DNA of 64,000 bases from the NCBI RefSeq assembly GCF_047228825.1, contig NZ_JBFEGN010000012.1:1-64000 (forward strand). Direction: 5' to 3'. Position numbers and translations under genes: made by a program. This document shows, piece by piece, positions 44,033-51,918 of this stretch. Source of the stretch: Siminovitchia sp047228825 (lineage in GTDB: Bacteria; Bacillota; Bacilli; Bacillales; Bacillaceae_C). Under the pieces are notes generated by a model. That model searched no databases, was not told the DNA's origin, and was given only the letters and a program-made list of their open reading frames with translations. Position 1 is the first letter of the stretch. Each line of letters begins with the position of its first letter.

Positions 44033-46084
44033 TCAAAATATTTTTTCCCACCACCGTTTTTTCTTTTCTTTTTTCCGGTCCGGCGCCTCCAAAGGTTCAT
44101 CATGCATGTGGACTGTACAATATTCTGTTGGCTCCGTCCCTTTTACAAAGTATGTGAGGCGAAACACCGGGCAGGAATTTGTGGCGATCTTTCCGTTTGC
44201 CGGGTCAATCGGAACCGCCACCGTATTGGCCGGCGGTGAAAAGGCGTGATCCTTTTCATCTTGTCCTTCGAGCGCCTCTTCCATGAAACGAATCCATATA
44301 TTTTTGGCATACAATTTGTCTTCCGTTAACGTCATTTCTTTTCCTTTGTCATATCCGGTCCAAACAACAGATGCCAATTTCGGGGTAAAACCCGCCATCC
44401 AGCTGTCCGAATTCGTTGAACCGGACTTTCCGGCATATTCCCGGGACATCTGATTGACAACCGATGCACCTGTAACAGTGGCATACCCGCTCAGTTTCGG
44501 ATCGAAAATGCCTGTCATCATATGGCTTAATACAAAAGCAAGTTCAGGCTTTAACACCTTCTCTTTAAAAGCAGGTGCTTCGTAAATGACCTTTCCGCGG
44601 GAATCTTCCACCCGCGTAATAAACACGGGTTCAACCTTTGTTCCGCCATTGGCAATCATGCTGTATGCATTGAGCAGTTCGATCACCTTAACCCCCGATG
44701 TTCCAAGTGCAAGGGAAGGGACCTTTTTTAAGCCGGATTGGATTCCCATTTTTTTGGCTGTTTCAATCAGGGCATTTTGTCCAAGGAACATGTGGGTTTT
44801 TACCGCGTAAACGTTGTCTGAAACGGCAAGCGCCTGGGCCATTGTTACTTCTTCATTTGCATATTGATTGTTAAAGTTATGCGGTGTATATTCGTTATGT
44901 TCCCCGTTCAATCTGAACGTTGTTGGTTCACTGCGCAGCATTGTGGCCGGTGTAAATCCGCGTTCCAATGCAGCGTAATAAAGAATCGGCTTGATCGTTG
45001 ATCCGGGTTGTCTGACTGCCTGCACTGCCCGGTTAAAGGGGCTTTCATTATAATCCCTTCCCCCTACAAGAGCCTTGACATATCCGGTGTCTGGCTCCAT
45101 TGCTGCAAATCCAACCTGTATTTCGGATTTTTCGGATATGGTTTCCCGAACGACCTCCTCGGCAATCTTCTGATATTGTAAATCCAATGTCGTATACACT
45201 TTGAGGCCGCCCAGTTCAACGACGCGATTATCCAATCCTGCCTTTGAAGACAATTCTTTTTTTACAACATCATAAAAATACGGTGCAAAATCGGCTTTGT
45301 GGTGCGGATGTTTTCCGATGAAATGAAGTCTTTCCCTTGCTGCGGTTTCTTTTTCGGAAACGGAAATTTTCCCTGTTTCCTGCATGGCGGTTAAAATCAG
45401 GAGCTGCCTGTCTTTTGCTTTTTCAGGGGAAACAAGGGGAGAGTAAATCCCCGGACCCTTTGGAATCCCTGCGAGCATGGCGGCTTCGGCCAGAGAAAGC
45501 TCCTTCGCGCTCTTTCCGAAATAAAATTGGCTGGCAGCTTCAATTCCGTAAGCGCCATGTCCGTACGAAATGGTATTAAAATAACCCTCAAGAATTTCAT
45601 CTTTGCTATAATGAAACTCCAGCCGAATCGTGTAAAAAGCTTCGAGCAGCTTTCTTGTCCACGTTTTCTCCAACGTTAAAAATAAATTTCGGGCATACTG
45701 TTGGGTAATTGTACTCGCTCCCTGCACTTTACCCATGGATTTCATATTGGCAAGTACTGCTCCGCCAATTCTTTTGATGTCAAAACCACTGTGTTCATAA
45801 AATGTCCTGTCCTCGATCGCAATCATCGCGTCAACGGCGTGGGGAGAAATCTCATCAAGTGAAACCCAATACCTTTTCTGTCCGCTATTGCTTTCCCCGA
45901 TGATCGACCCATCCGCTGCGTAATACAAAGTGGATTGCGGGATGGACAGTGGAGGGGGCCCAAGTATTTTCAGCCATAAGAAAAAAGATAGCAGCAGCGT
46001 GCCAACAGCAGTTGCCGCCATTATAAATAAAAAAGAAAAAATGCGAAAAGTTCTCCATTTTTTTTCCTTTGTTATGGCCTCCAT
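44033..46084 (-). CDS. pbpG: Class A penicillin-binding protein, PbpG-like
   Basis: 683-residue bifunctional peptidoglycan synthase. Short cytosolic tail, one transmembrane helix (about 16-42), glycosyltransferase domain with the catalytic Glu in AIEDRTFYEHSGFDI and QGASTITQQYARNL, then a transpeptidase domain with the serine nucleophile in RQPGSTIKP (about 360), SDN (about 420) and KSG (about 550). Cysteines near the end (SCPVF, EYCTV) are unusual. The position after ywhD matches B. subtilis pbpG (ywhE), a forespore enzyme for germ cell wall synthesis. Start ATG 46084 follows GGGGGTGAAA; TTG 46099 is in frame but overlaps the site. A sigma-G-type promoter lies upstream. Confidence 0.92.
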   Translation of the reverse strand: MEAITKEKKWRTFRIFSFLFIMAATAVGTLLLSFFLWLKILGPPPLSIPQSTLYYAADGSIIGESNSGQKRYWVSLDEISPHAVDAMIAIEDRTFYEHSGFDIKRIGGAVLANMKSMGKVQGASTITQQYARNLFLTLEKTWTRKLLEAFYTIRLEFHYSKDEILEGYFNTISYGHGAYGIEAASQFYFGKSAKELSLAEAAMLAGIPKGPGIYSPLVSPEKAKDRQLLILTAMQETGKISVSEKETAARERLHFIGKHPHHKADFAPYFYDVVKKELSSKAGLDNRVVELGGLKVYTTLDLQYQKIAEEVVRETISEKSEIQVGFAAMEPDTGYVKALVGGRDYNESPFNRAVQAVRQPGSTIKPILYYAALERGFTPATMLRSEPTTFRLNGEHNEYTPHNFNNQYANEEVTMAQALAVSDNVYAVKTHMFLGQNALIETAKKMGIQSGLKKVPSLALGTSGVKVIELLNAYSMIANGGTKVEPVFITRVEDSRGKVIYEAPAFKEKVLKPELAFVLSHMMTGIFDPKLSGYATVTGASVVNQMSREYAGKSGSTNSDSWMAGFTPKLASVVWTGYDKGKEMTLTEDKLYAKNIWIRFMEEALEGQDEKDHAFSPPANTVAVPIDPANGKIATNSCPVFRLTYFVKGTEPTEYCTVHMHDEPLEAPDRKKEKKKRWWEKIF

Positions 46085-46122
46085 CCCTTTCACCCCCAAA
46101 AATTCTACTAATCTTCTTTCAA

Positions 46123-46152
46123 CAGTATGAGAGAAAACGGCCGCATTTATTC
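46123..46152 (-). promoter_or_regulatory. Sigma-G-type promoter of pbpG
   Basis: Minus strand GAATA (complement of 46148-46152), 18-base spacer, CATACTG (complement of 46123-46129). The sigma-G consensus is about GHATR-N18-CATWHTA; only the last base differs. It sits about 40 bases before the pbpG start. Nothing else is seen in the 46085-46406 intergenic stretch apart from a small ACCC/GGGT hairpin near 46180. Confidence 0.65.
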
Positions 46153-46406
46153 ATGAACCGGGAGATTTTTGGAAAAAAAATACCCGTTTTGGGTATCACA
46201 CACTTTCGGCCATCCATATGAAGTTTTTTTATTTTTGCTGTGTTATTGTTATGAAACAGAACTGAAACGGCGGGTGGAATATCAGCAGCTTATTTCACAA
46301 CGAATTCACAAATAAATAAATCTTGGCAAATATCGCTTTCGTTCCATGGACTTTCCTACTGGTTTTTCCTATAATATAAAGGTTATATTAAGCATAAAAG
46401 GAAGTG

Positions 46407-46844
46407 ATGGCATTGACGGCTGAAGCAGAAATCCCAGTCAAAATCCATCTCGTAACGAAAATTCGGCTTGAAGATGAAGAGGAAACATACGAATTGGTCG
46501 TTTTTGGGCATTATTATAAAAAAAATAATAAAATTTATTTAACATATGAAGAAGTCCAAGAAGAAGGGACAGTTCGTTCAGTCGTAAAAGTGGACGGGAA
46601 TGAGGCCACTATTTTTAGAAAAGGCGTCATAGACATGCGCCTCAAGTTTCGTTTGAATGAACAAAAAAGCGGTTCTCACATGAGTGAATTCGGAAGCCTT
46701 TTGTTATCGACCAATACGAGGGGCATTTTCCACAAAGAAAGTACCGAAAAATGCGAAGGGACCGTAAAACTGCAGTACGATTTGTTTATGCAAGGGGCGC
46801 ATGCAGGTGAATATGATATGGAGATAAATTATAAGGAGGAGTAA
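46407..46844 (+). CDS. ywiB: DUF1934 protein (YwiB)
   Basis: 145-residue beta-barrel protein of the DUF1934/YwiB family, which is calycin/lipocalin-like. VKIHLVTKIRLEDEEETYELVVFGHYYKKNNKIYLTYEE is the N-terminal strand pair, then RSVVKVDGNEATIFRKGVIDMRLKF and a C-terminal strand LQYDLFMQGAHAGEYDMEINY. Ligand and role unknown. The start could be GTG 46404, ATG 46407 or TTG 46413, all behind AAAAGGAAG. It precedes argS by eight bases, the same order as in B. subtilis. Confidence 0.87.
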   Translation: MALTAEAEIPVKIHLVTKIRLEDEEETYELVVFGHYYKKNNKIYLTYEEVQEEGTVRSVVKVDGNEATIFRKGVIDMRLKFRLNEQKSGSHMSEFGSLLLSTNTRGIFHKESTEKCEGTVKLQYDLFMQGAHAGEYDMEINYKEE

Positions 46845-46852
46845 GTAATTAC

Positions 46853-48523
46853 ATGAATGTTGTTGAGCAGATTCAGGGAAAATTGAAACAGGAAATTCGC
46901 TCTGCCGTTTTAAAGGCGGGCTTGGCAGCCGAAGAGCAAATTCCTGAAGTGGTTTTGGAAAAGCCAAAGGATAAGTCACACGGGGATTATTCCACGAACA
47001 TGGCGATGCAGCTTGCCAGAATAGCGAAAAAAGCACCCCGCCAAGTTGCCGAGGAAATTCGGGATCATCTCGATGGTTCGAAAGCTTCGATCGAGAAAAT
47101 TGATATCGCGGGACCAGGTTTTATTAATTTTTATATGGATAACAGCTACTTAACGGATTTAGTGCCGGCCATTTTGGAACAAGATCATCAATACGGCCGT
47201 TCCAATTCGGGAAAAGGGGAAAAGATCCAGGTGGAGTTTGTTTCAGCGAATCCGACCGGGGATCTTCATCTTGGTCATGCCCGCGGTGCAGCAGTAGGGG
47301 ACTCGCTTTGCAATATTTTAGACATGGCGGGTTATGACGTTTCAAGAGAATATTATATTAATGATGCCGGCAATCAAATACATAATCTTGCTTTGTCGGT
47401 GGAAGCCCGTTATTTTCAGGCGCTTGGAATCGATAAGAAAATGCCTGAAGACGGCTATCACGGCCAGGATATCATTGCAATCGGGAAAGAATTGGCGGAA
47501 AAGTACGGCGATGAATTTGTCCATAAAAGCGAGGAAGAACGCATCGCTTTTTTCCGCCGGTACGGCCTTGATTTTGAATTGGCCAAACTGAAGGATGTGC
47601 TGGAACAATTCAGGGTGTCGTTTGATGTTTGGTTTTCGGAAACATCCTTGTATGAAAGCGGAAAGGTTGCAGAAACATTGGAGCTCCTTCGCAAGAAAGG
47701 CCATCTCTATGAAAAAGAAGGCGCCACCTGGTTCCGTTCAACAGATTTTGGAGATGATAAAGACCGTGTACTGATTAAAAATGACGGAACATATACGTAC
47801 ATCACGCCGGATATTGCTTATCACCTCGATAAATTGAACCGCGGTTTCGATAAGCTGATCAATATTTGGGGGGCAGACCACCATGGCTATATTCCCCGGA
47901 TGAAAGCGGCAATTGAAGCATTGGGATTTGACCGCGACCGCCTGGAGGTGGAAATTATCCAGCTCGTTCATTTGTACCGGAACGGGGAAAGGGTGAAAAT
48001 GAGCAAGCGGTCCGGTAAAGCCGTGACGATGAACGATTTGATTGAAGAAGTGGGCCTTGATGCTGTCCGTTATTTTTTTGCAATGAGAAGTGCGGATACG
48101 CACATGGATTTTGATCTCGATCTGGCTGTAGCGGAATCAAATGACAATCCGGTCTATTATGCCCAATATGCACATGCCCGGATATGCAGCATATTGCGTT
48201 CAGCCGAGGAGAAAGGATTCTCTGTTGAAAAAGACATCGATTTCTCCAGTTTGACGAGTGAAAAGGCTATGGAACTGCTGAAAAAACTCGGCGAATTTCC
48301 CCAAGAAGTGGCGGAAGCAGCAGCCAAGCGCATCCCGCACCGGATTACAAATTACATTTTTGATTTGGCTTCGGCTTTCCACAGCTACTATAATGCTGAA
48401 AAAGTATTGAATGAAGATCGGCCGAAAGAAACGAGAGCAAGGCTTGCATTGATAAAAGCCGTTCAAATTACATTGAAAAATGCTCTTACGCTTGTTGGAG
48501 TGTCGACGCCGGAGAAAATGTGA
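46853..48523 (+). CDS. argS: Arginyl-tRNA synthetase
   Basis: 556-residue class I synthetase that charges tRNA-Arg. N-terminal Add-1 domain (KPKDKSHGDYSTNMAMQLA), HIGH motif as HLGHARGAAVGD (about 137), KMSKRSGKAV (about 382), and the C-terminal DALR anticodon-binding domain (NDNPVYYAQYAHARICSILR). AAGGAGG precedes ATG 46853 at a rather long distance and also lies inside the end of ywiB. The transcript ends at a terminator 9 bases after the stop. No T-box leader is seen upstream. Confidence 0.97.
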   Translation: MNVVEQIQGKLKQEIRSAVLKAGLAAEEQIPEVVLEKPKDKSHGDYSTNMAMQLARIAKKAPRQVAEEIRDHLDGSKASIEKIDIAGPGFINFYMDNSYLTDLVPAILEQDHQYGRSNSGKGEKIQVEFVSANPTGDLHLGHARGAAVGDSLCNILDMAGYDVSREYYINDAGNQIHNLALSVEARYFQALGIDKKMPEDGYHGQDIIAIGKELAEKYGDEFVHKSEEERIAFFRRYGLDFELAKLKDVLEQFRVSFDVWFSETSLYESGKVAETLELLRKKGHLYEKEGATWFRSTDFGDDKDRVLIKNDGTYTYITPDIAYHLDKLNRGFDKLINIWGADHHGYIPRMKAAIEALGFDRDRLEVEIIQLVHLYRNGERVKMSKRSGKAVTMNDLIEEVGLDAVRYFFAMRSADTHMDFDLDLAVAESNDNPVYYAQYAHARICSILRSAEEKGFSVEKDIDFSSLTSEKAMELLKKLGEFPQEVAEAAAKRIPHRITNYIFDLASAFHSYYNAEKVLNEDRPKETRARLALIKAVQITLKNALTLVGVSTPEKM

Positions 48524-48532
48524 ACCAAATGA

Positions 48533-48556
48533 GGAGCAGAAATGCTCCTTTTTTTT
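48533..48556 (+). terminator. Terminator after argS
   Basis: GGAGCA / TGCTCC stem with GAAA tetraloop followed by eight T residues. Confidence 0.88.
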
Positions 48557-48609
48557 CTCGTAAGCAAAGAAAGCATCACTTGCCAAGGAAATTTTTCTTC
48601 AAAAGAAGC

Positions 48610-48760
48610 TTTTCTGTGCCTAGCTCGTCGGAGGCACTTTTGTCTAGTTGCAGACGGCAGAAGCTCGAGGTCGCTTTGGTCAATCCAGCGAAGTCAAAGA
48701 GCGACTTTGCTGGATTGCCCTCCAGCGCTTGTCGCCCCTAAGCGGCCGTCTTCCACATTT
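48610..48760. repeat. Structured intergenic repeat element
   Basis: A GC-rich non-coding block that can fold into several hairpins: GTGCCT/AGGCAC (48617-48638), a 15-bp stem CAATCCAGCGAAGTC / GACTTTGCTGGATTG (48681-48695 and 48703-48717, one mismatch), and an outer AGACGGC/GCCGTCT pairing. From memory, very similar CTAGCTCC...GTCGCCCCTAAGCGG blocks occur many times between genes in several Bacillaceae genomes. Probably an old dispersed repeat; no coding frame fits. Confidence 0.65.
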
Positions 48761-48820
48761 CAGCTCAGTCTGTACGTCGATGAGCAAGGCGTTTGCGCTT
48801 TACTTACTGCAGTACATGGC

Positions 48821-50026
48821 TTACAACAGCCCTTTTATCAAACCTCCAATACATTCTATTACACGGAAACGAAGGTTTACCGATTGAAGATCCCGATCAT
48901 TTAATTTTTTCGATTGCATGATGTCTTCAGCGATTATTTTTTTAACGTGGGCAATAAACTCCCGGTCGTATATAAAGCAATTGATTTCATCATTGAGCAA
49001 TAAGCTTCGATAGTCGAAATTGGCCGTACCGATGTCACAAACCTCATCATCAAACAAGAGAACTTTCGCATGGAAAAATCCTTTTTTGTATTGGTAAATA
49101 GTGCCTCCTTTGGCGAGTATTTTCCGCAGATAGGGAAAAGATGCTTCTTTGACGATGGGATGGTCGGACACTCTCGGTACGAGAATTGTCACTTTTACAT
49201 TGTTTTTCAAAGCTCTTTCTAGTGAGTCAATCACTTTTTTCGGTGGAATGAAATAAGGGGTGCCAATAAAGATACTGCTTGCAGCCTTTTCAATATGACT
49301 GATGATTTCCTCCTCTGCACCAATCCCTTCAGTCGGGAAAAAGCGGTACGTAACGGGCCCTTCGGAAAGGGGAGGAAATAATGCCTGTTCATCGAAGTTT
49401 TCTTCTCCTGTTGCTCTTTTCCAATCCAGCAAAAAGACGTCCTGCAAATCGGCTGCTCCGGTTCCTTCAATGCGCAAGTGGTAATCCCGCCACGGGGAGA
49501 GACTTGAATCAAGATTAATATACTCTTTTCCAATATTGTAGCCCCCGACATAACCGATTTTTCCATCAATGACTGTTATTTTTCGGTGATTGCGGCGCTG
49601 CAGGGTAAAAAAGAAAAACGGAAAGCCCGGTTTGTTGCAATAATACACATCCATTCCGCTTTTTCTCGCCTTTTGGATGAGCTGTTTTGAAACCGTCCTG
49701 GACCCAAACCAGTCAAGCAACAAGCGGACTTTGACCCCTTTTTGTGCCTGATTCATCAATATGTTAAAAAAAAGATCGCCAAAAGGATCATTTTTTACAA
49801 TATAAAATAAGATATGAATGCTGGATTGAGCCTTCAGGAGGTCAGCAAAATAATGGGAAAACAAGTCCTCCCCCCGGACAAGCAGCTGCATGTTCCCATT
49901 TCTGAAGGGGAAGTTTGGCCGTTTTCCTCTTTTTCGCGCAATGAATCGGCCAATGTAAAAGTCGGCCATGCATAAAACGAACAGAACGGTCATGATAATA
50001 GCAATCCATGCAAGCCACTTCAACAA
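48821..50026 (-). CDS. clsB: Cardiolipin synthase, phospholipase D family (YwjE/ClsB-like)
   Basis: 401-residue membrane-bound phospholipase D-type enzyme. One N-terminal transmembrane helix (WLAWIAIIMTVLFVLCMADFYIG) and two HKD motifs: RRNHRKITVIDGKIGYVGG (about 150) and KKGFFHAKVLLFDDEVCDIGTANFD (about 318). It condenses two phosphatidylglycerols to cardiolipin. The length (about 400 rather than about 480-500) and its position between argS and fadF point to B. subtilis YwjE (ClsB). Start TTG 50026 or 50023 behind AGGGGGATTC. Divergent from the cobalamin riboswitch locus. Confidence 0.87.
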   Translation of the reverse strand: MLKWLAWIAIIMTVLFVLCMADFYIGRFIARKRGKRPNFPFRNGNMQLLVRGEDLFSHYFADLLKAQSSIHILFYIVKNDPFGDLFFNILMNQAQKGVKVRLLLDWFGSRTVSKQLIQKARKSGMDVYYCNKPGFPFFFFTLQRRNHRKITVIDGKIGYVGGYNIGKEYINLDSSLSPWRDYHLRIEGTGAADLQDVFLLDWKRATGEENFDEQALFPPLSEGPVTYRFFPTEGIGAEEEIISHIEKAASSIFIGTPYFIPPKKVIDSLERALKNNVKVTILVPRVSDHPIVKEASFPYLRKILAKGGTIYQYKKGFFHAKVLLFDDEVCDIGTANFDYRSLLLNDEINCFIYDREFIAHVKKIIAEDIMQSKKLNDRDLQSVNLRFRVIECIGGLIKGLL

Positions 50027-50134
50027 GAATCCCCCTCATGTCTGTGTATATGTGTTGTATAGTATTCCCATTTCATAAAGGAAAAAGCTGTGAAACAAAA
50101 ATTTTTCATGTATAATACTTGTATAACTTGATAT

Positions 50135-50345
50135 GGTATGGCAATCGGTGGCTTTTTAACGAAATCCGGCGTCAGTTTCGGAACATTCCGTAAAAAAGGC
50201 TGAAAAGGGGAAGCTGGTGCAAATCCAACGCGGTCCCGCCACTGTAAATGTTGAGCACCTTGCAATAACCACTGTTCAATTCGGTACGGGAAGGGGCGGG
50301 AAGCGATGATCATGAGCCAGGAGATCTGCCGATTCATTTTCACCA
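50135..50345 (+). ncRNA. Cobalamin riboswitch
   Basis: A B12-sensing RNA leader. Conserved blocks in order: AAAAGGGGAAGCTGGTGCAA (about 50202), ATCC, GCGGTCCCGCCACTGTAAAT (about 50231), then the B12 box GAGCCAGGAGATCTGCC (50314-50330). A -10 box TATAAT lies at 50111-50116. Downstream an alternative hairpin AAGAC...GTCTT (about 50370-50406) and a terminator (50411-50437) form the expression platform. Adenosylcobalamin binding should switch off the downstream btu genes. The aptamer looks intact although its first gene is broken. Confidence 0.92.
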
Positions 50346-50410
50346 ATCAACCTGCGCGGATGGGGAGATGAAGACCGGATAAACAGGATGTTGCTTATCT
50401 GTCTTTTATG

Positions 50411-50437
50411 AACACCTCTGCATGGGGTGTTTTTTTA
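50411..50437 (+). terminator. Riboswitch-controlled terminator
   Basis: AACACC(T) / GGGTGTT hairpin with CTGCAT loop followed by seven T residues, 70 bases after the B12 box. Acts as the off-state of the cobalamin riboswitch. Confidence 0.82.
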
Positions 50438-50459
50438 CCATGTTATAACAGAAATGGGG

Positions 50460-50733
50460 ATGGATTCGTTGAAAAGATTACCGAAACATGCCATGGAAGA
50501 GGAAGGCTGGCCAAAAATGAGTGAAGAGGCCATCATCGCCATGAAACTCGACGTAATCATACTCAATTACAATGATACAGTAGCGCGCAAAGGCTGGCAG
50601 GATATTACGGCGGTAAAAGAAAAGATGGTCATTGAAGTGAATGAACAATGGGACAAGCCGGCCAGGCCCGCGTTTAGCTGAAGGAGTAGAGGAGCTTGCG
50701 AAGGCTGTTTACCCGGATGTTTTCAAAGAATAG
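50460..50733 (+). pseudogene. btuF: btuF remnant: internally deleted and frameshifted
   Basis: From ATG 50460 the frame reads MDSLKRLPKHA and then jumps to the C-terminal lobe of a B12-binding lipoprotein (EEEGWPKMSEEAIIAMKLDVII, GWQDITAVKEKMVIEVNE). The signal peptide, lipobox and N-lobe, roughly 200 codons, are missing. Near 50648 the frame breaks: the original frame stops at 50679-50681, while the +1 frame continues SRPGPRLAEGVEELAKAVYP and DVFKE to a stop at 50731-50733, which is the true BtuF C-terminus. The product cannot bind or deliver cobalamin. It follows the riboswitch directly and precedes btuC. Confidence 0.88.
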
Positions 50734-51757
50734 GCCGCTTTTTCCTTATATAACAGCTGCCGGGCTGCTGATTGCTGCAATGCTGGCCGGCATTTCAACG
50801 GGTTCCGTAAAGGTGCCCATCATGGATGTTGCCCGCATTATCGGCAGTGAAGCTTTCCGGCTGCCGATCGAAGTTCAGTCTGATCCGATGTATATGAATA
50901 TTGTCATGAATATACGCTTGCCCCGTGTTGTGCTGGCGGGACTGGTGGGAGCATCTTTGGCCATTGCCGGAGCTGCTTTTCAAGGCCTGTTGCGCAATCC
51001 GCTGGCGGATCCTTATACGCTTGGTGTTTCATCGGGCGCTTCTGTCGGCGCGGTCGTTACGATTTTTTATCAATTATCCCTGCCGTTGGCGGGCATGTAC
51101 ACGTTGCCGCTCTTAAGTATTGCTTGCGCATTTATTACAATCATTTTGGTGCTTTTTTTTGCGCGAAGCATTGACAGAACGATGAAAGTGGAAACGATTA
51201 TATTGACGGGGATCATTTTCAGCTCTTTCCTCGGTGCCGTCATCTCATTAATGATTGCTTTATCCGGAGAGGAGCTGCGCCAAATCATCGGCTGGCTTTT
51301 GGGAAGTGTTTCGATGAGGGGCTGGAGCTTCGTTCAAATTATGTTGCCGTTTTTACTGATCGGCAGCTGCATTCTGTTTTGGAACGCCCGTGAGCTGAAT
51401 GCGATCGCTTTTGGCGAAGAGCGGGCCAAACAACTTGGCGTCAATGTAGGCTCAAGAAAAATTGCCGTCCTGGCTTCCAGTTCAGTTTTGACGGGTGCCG
51501 CTGTTGCAGTGTCGGGGACAATCGGTTTTGTCGGTCTGGTCATTCCGCATCTGGTGAGAATTTTATGGGGTCCGGATCATAAACATTTGCTCCCGCTTTC
51601 TGTTTTGGCGGGCGCCGCTTTCCTGATCCTGGCCGACCTTGTGGCAAGAATCATCATCGAGCCTGCAGAGCTTCCGATTGGGGTGATTACCGCGCTGATC
51701 GGTGCCCCGGTGTTCGCCGCCATTTTAATACGAAGGAGAATGGGGAAAAGAAGCTGA
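50717..51757 (+). CDS. btuC: Cobalamin ABC permease BtuC
   Basis: 346-residue permease of the BtuC/FecCD family with ten expected helices. Diagnostic segments: MNIRLPRVVLAGLVGASLAIAGAAFQGLLRNPLADPYTLGVSSGASVGA, GEERAKQLGVNVG (the coupling loop to the ATPase) and SGTIGFVGLVIPHLVRILWGPDHK. The gene is open and unbroken. ATG 50717 overlaps the end of the btuF remnant, the usual spacing in btuFC operons; TTG 50696 is an alternative behind GGAG. No BtuD ATPase gene follows; the next gene is fadF. With btuF destroyed, this permease must borrow partners or is in early decay. Confidence 0.9.
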   Translation: MFSKNRPLFPYITAAGLLIAAMLAGISTGSVKVPIMDVARIIGSEAFRLPIEVQSDPMYMNIVMNIRLPRVVLAGLVGASLAIAGAAFQGLLRNPLADPYTLGVSSGASVGAVVTIFYQLSLPLAGMYTLPLLSIACAFITIILVLFFARSIDRTMKVETIILTGIIFSSFLGAVISLMIALSGEELRQIIGWLLGSVSMRGWSFVQIMLPFLLIGSCILFWNARELNAIAFGEERAKQLGVNVGSRKIAVLASSSVLTGAAVAVSGTIGFVGLVIPHLVRILWGPDHKHLLPLSVLAGAAFLILADLVARIIIEPAELPIGVITALIGAPVFAAILIRRRMGKRS

Positions 51758-51783
51758 AAGCTGTCCGATTCGGGCGGCTTTTC
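51757..51783 (+). terminator. Terminator after btuC
   Basis: Stem AAAGCTGTCCG / CGGGCGGCTTTT with one weak pair and an ATT loop, beginning at the last base of btuC. Confidence 0.75.
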
Positions 51784-51827
51784 TTAAAAAAAGAACGAAT
51801 TTCCCGAAAATCGCAACCGCTTTCGTC

Positions 51828-51855
51828 TTGACTGAATGCTCATTCATTATATAAT
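51828..51855 (+). promoter_or_regulatory. fadF promoter with FadR-like operator
   Basis: -35 TTGACT (51828-51833), 16-base spacer, -10 TATAAT (51850-51855). The sequence TGACTGAATGCTCATTCA (51829-51846), filling the spacer, matches the Bacillus FadR (YsiA) consensus TGAATGANTANTCATTCA at all but two defined positions. A repressor bound here would block RNA polymerase; FadR is released by long-chain acyl-CoA. Confidence 0.75.
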
Positions 51856-51918
51856 GGTAGTAATAACGTTCGAAACAATGCCGGTTTGAAAATAGATGAA
51901 AAGGGGGCGCAAACCAAT

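Noticed and set aside
46560..46852. T-box leader for argS
   Set aside because: The region is coding (ywiB) and no T-box sequence was found.
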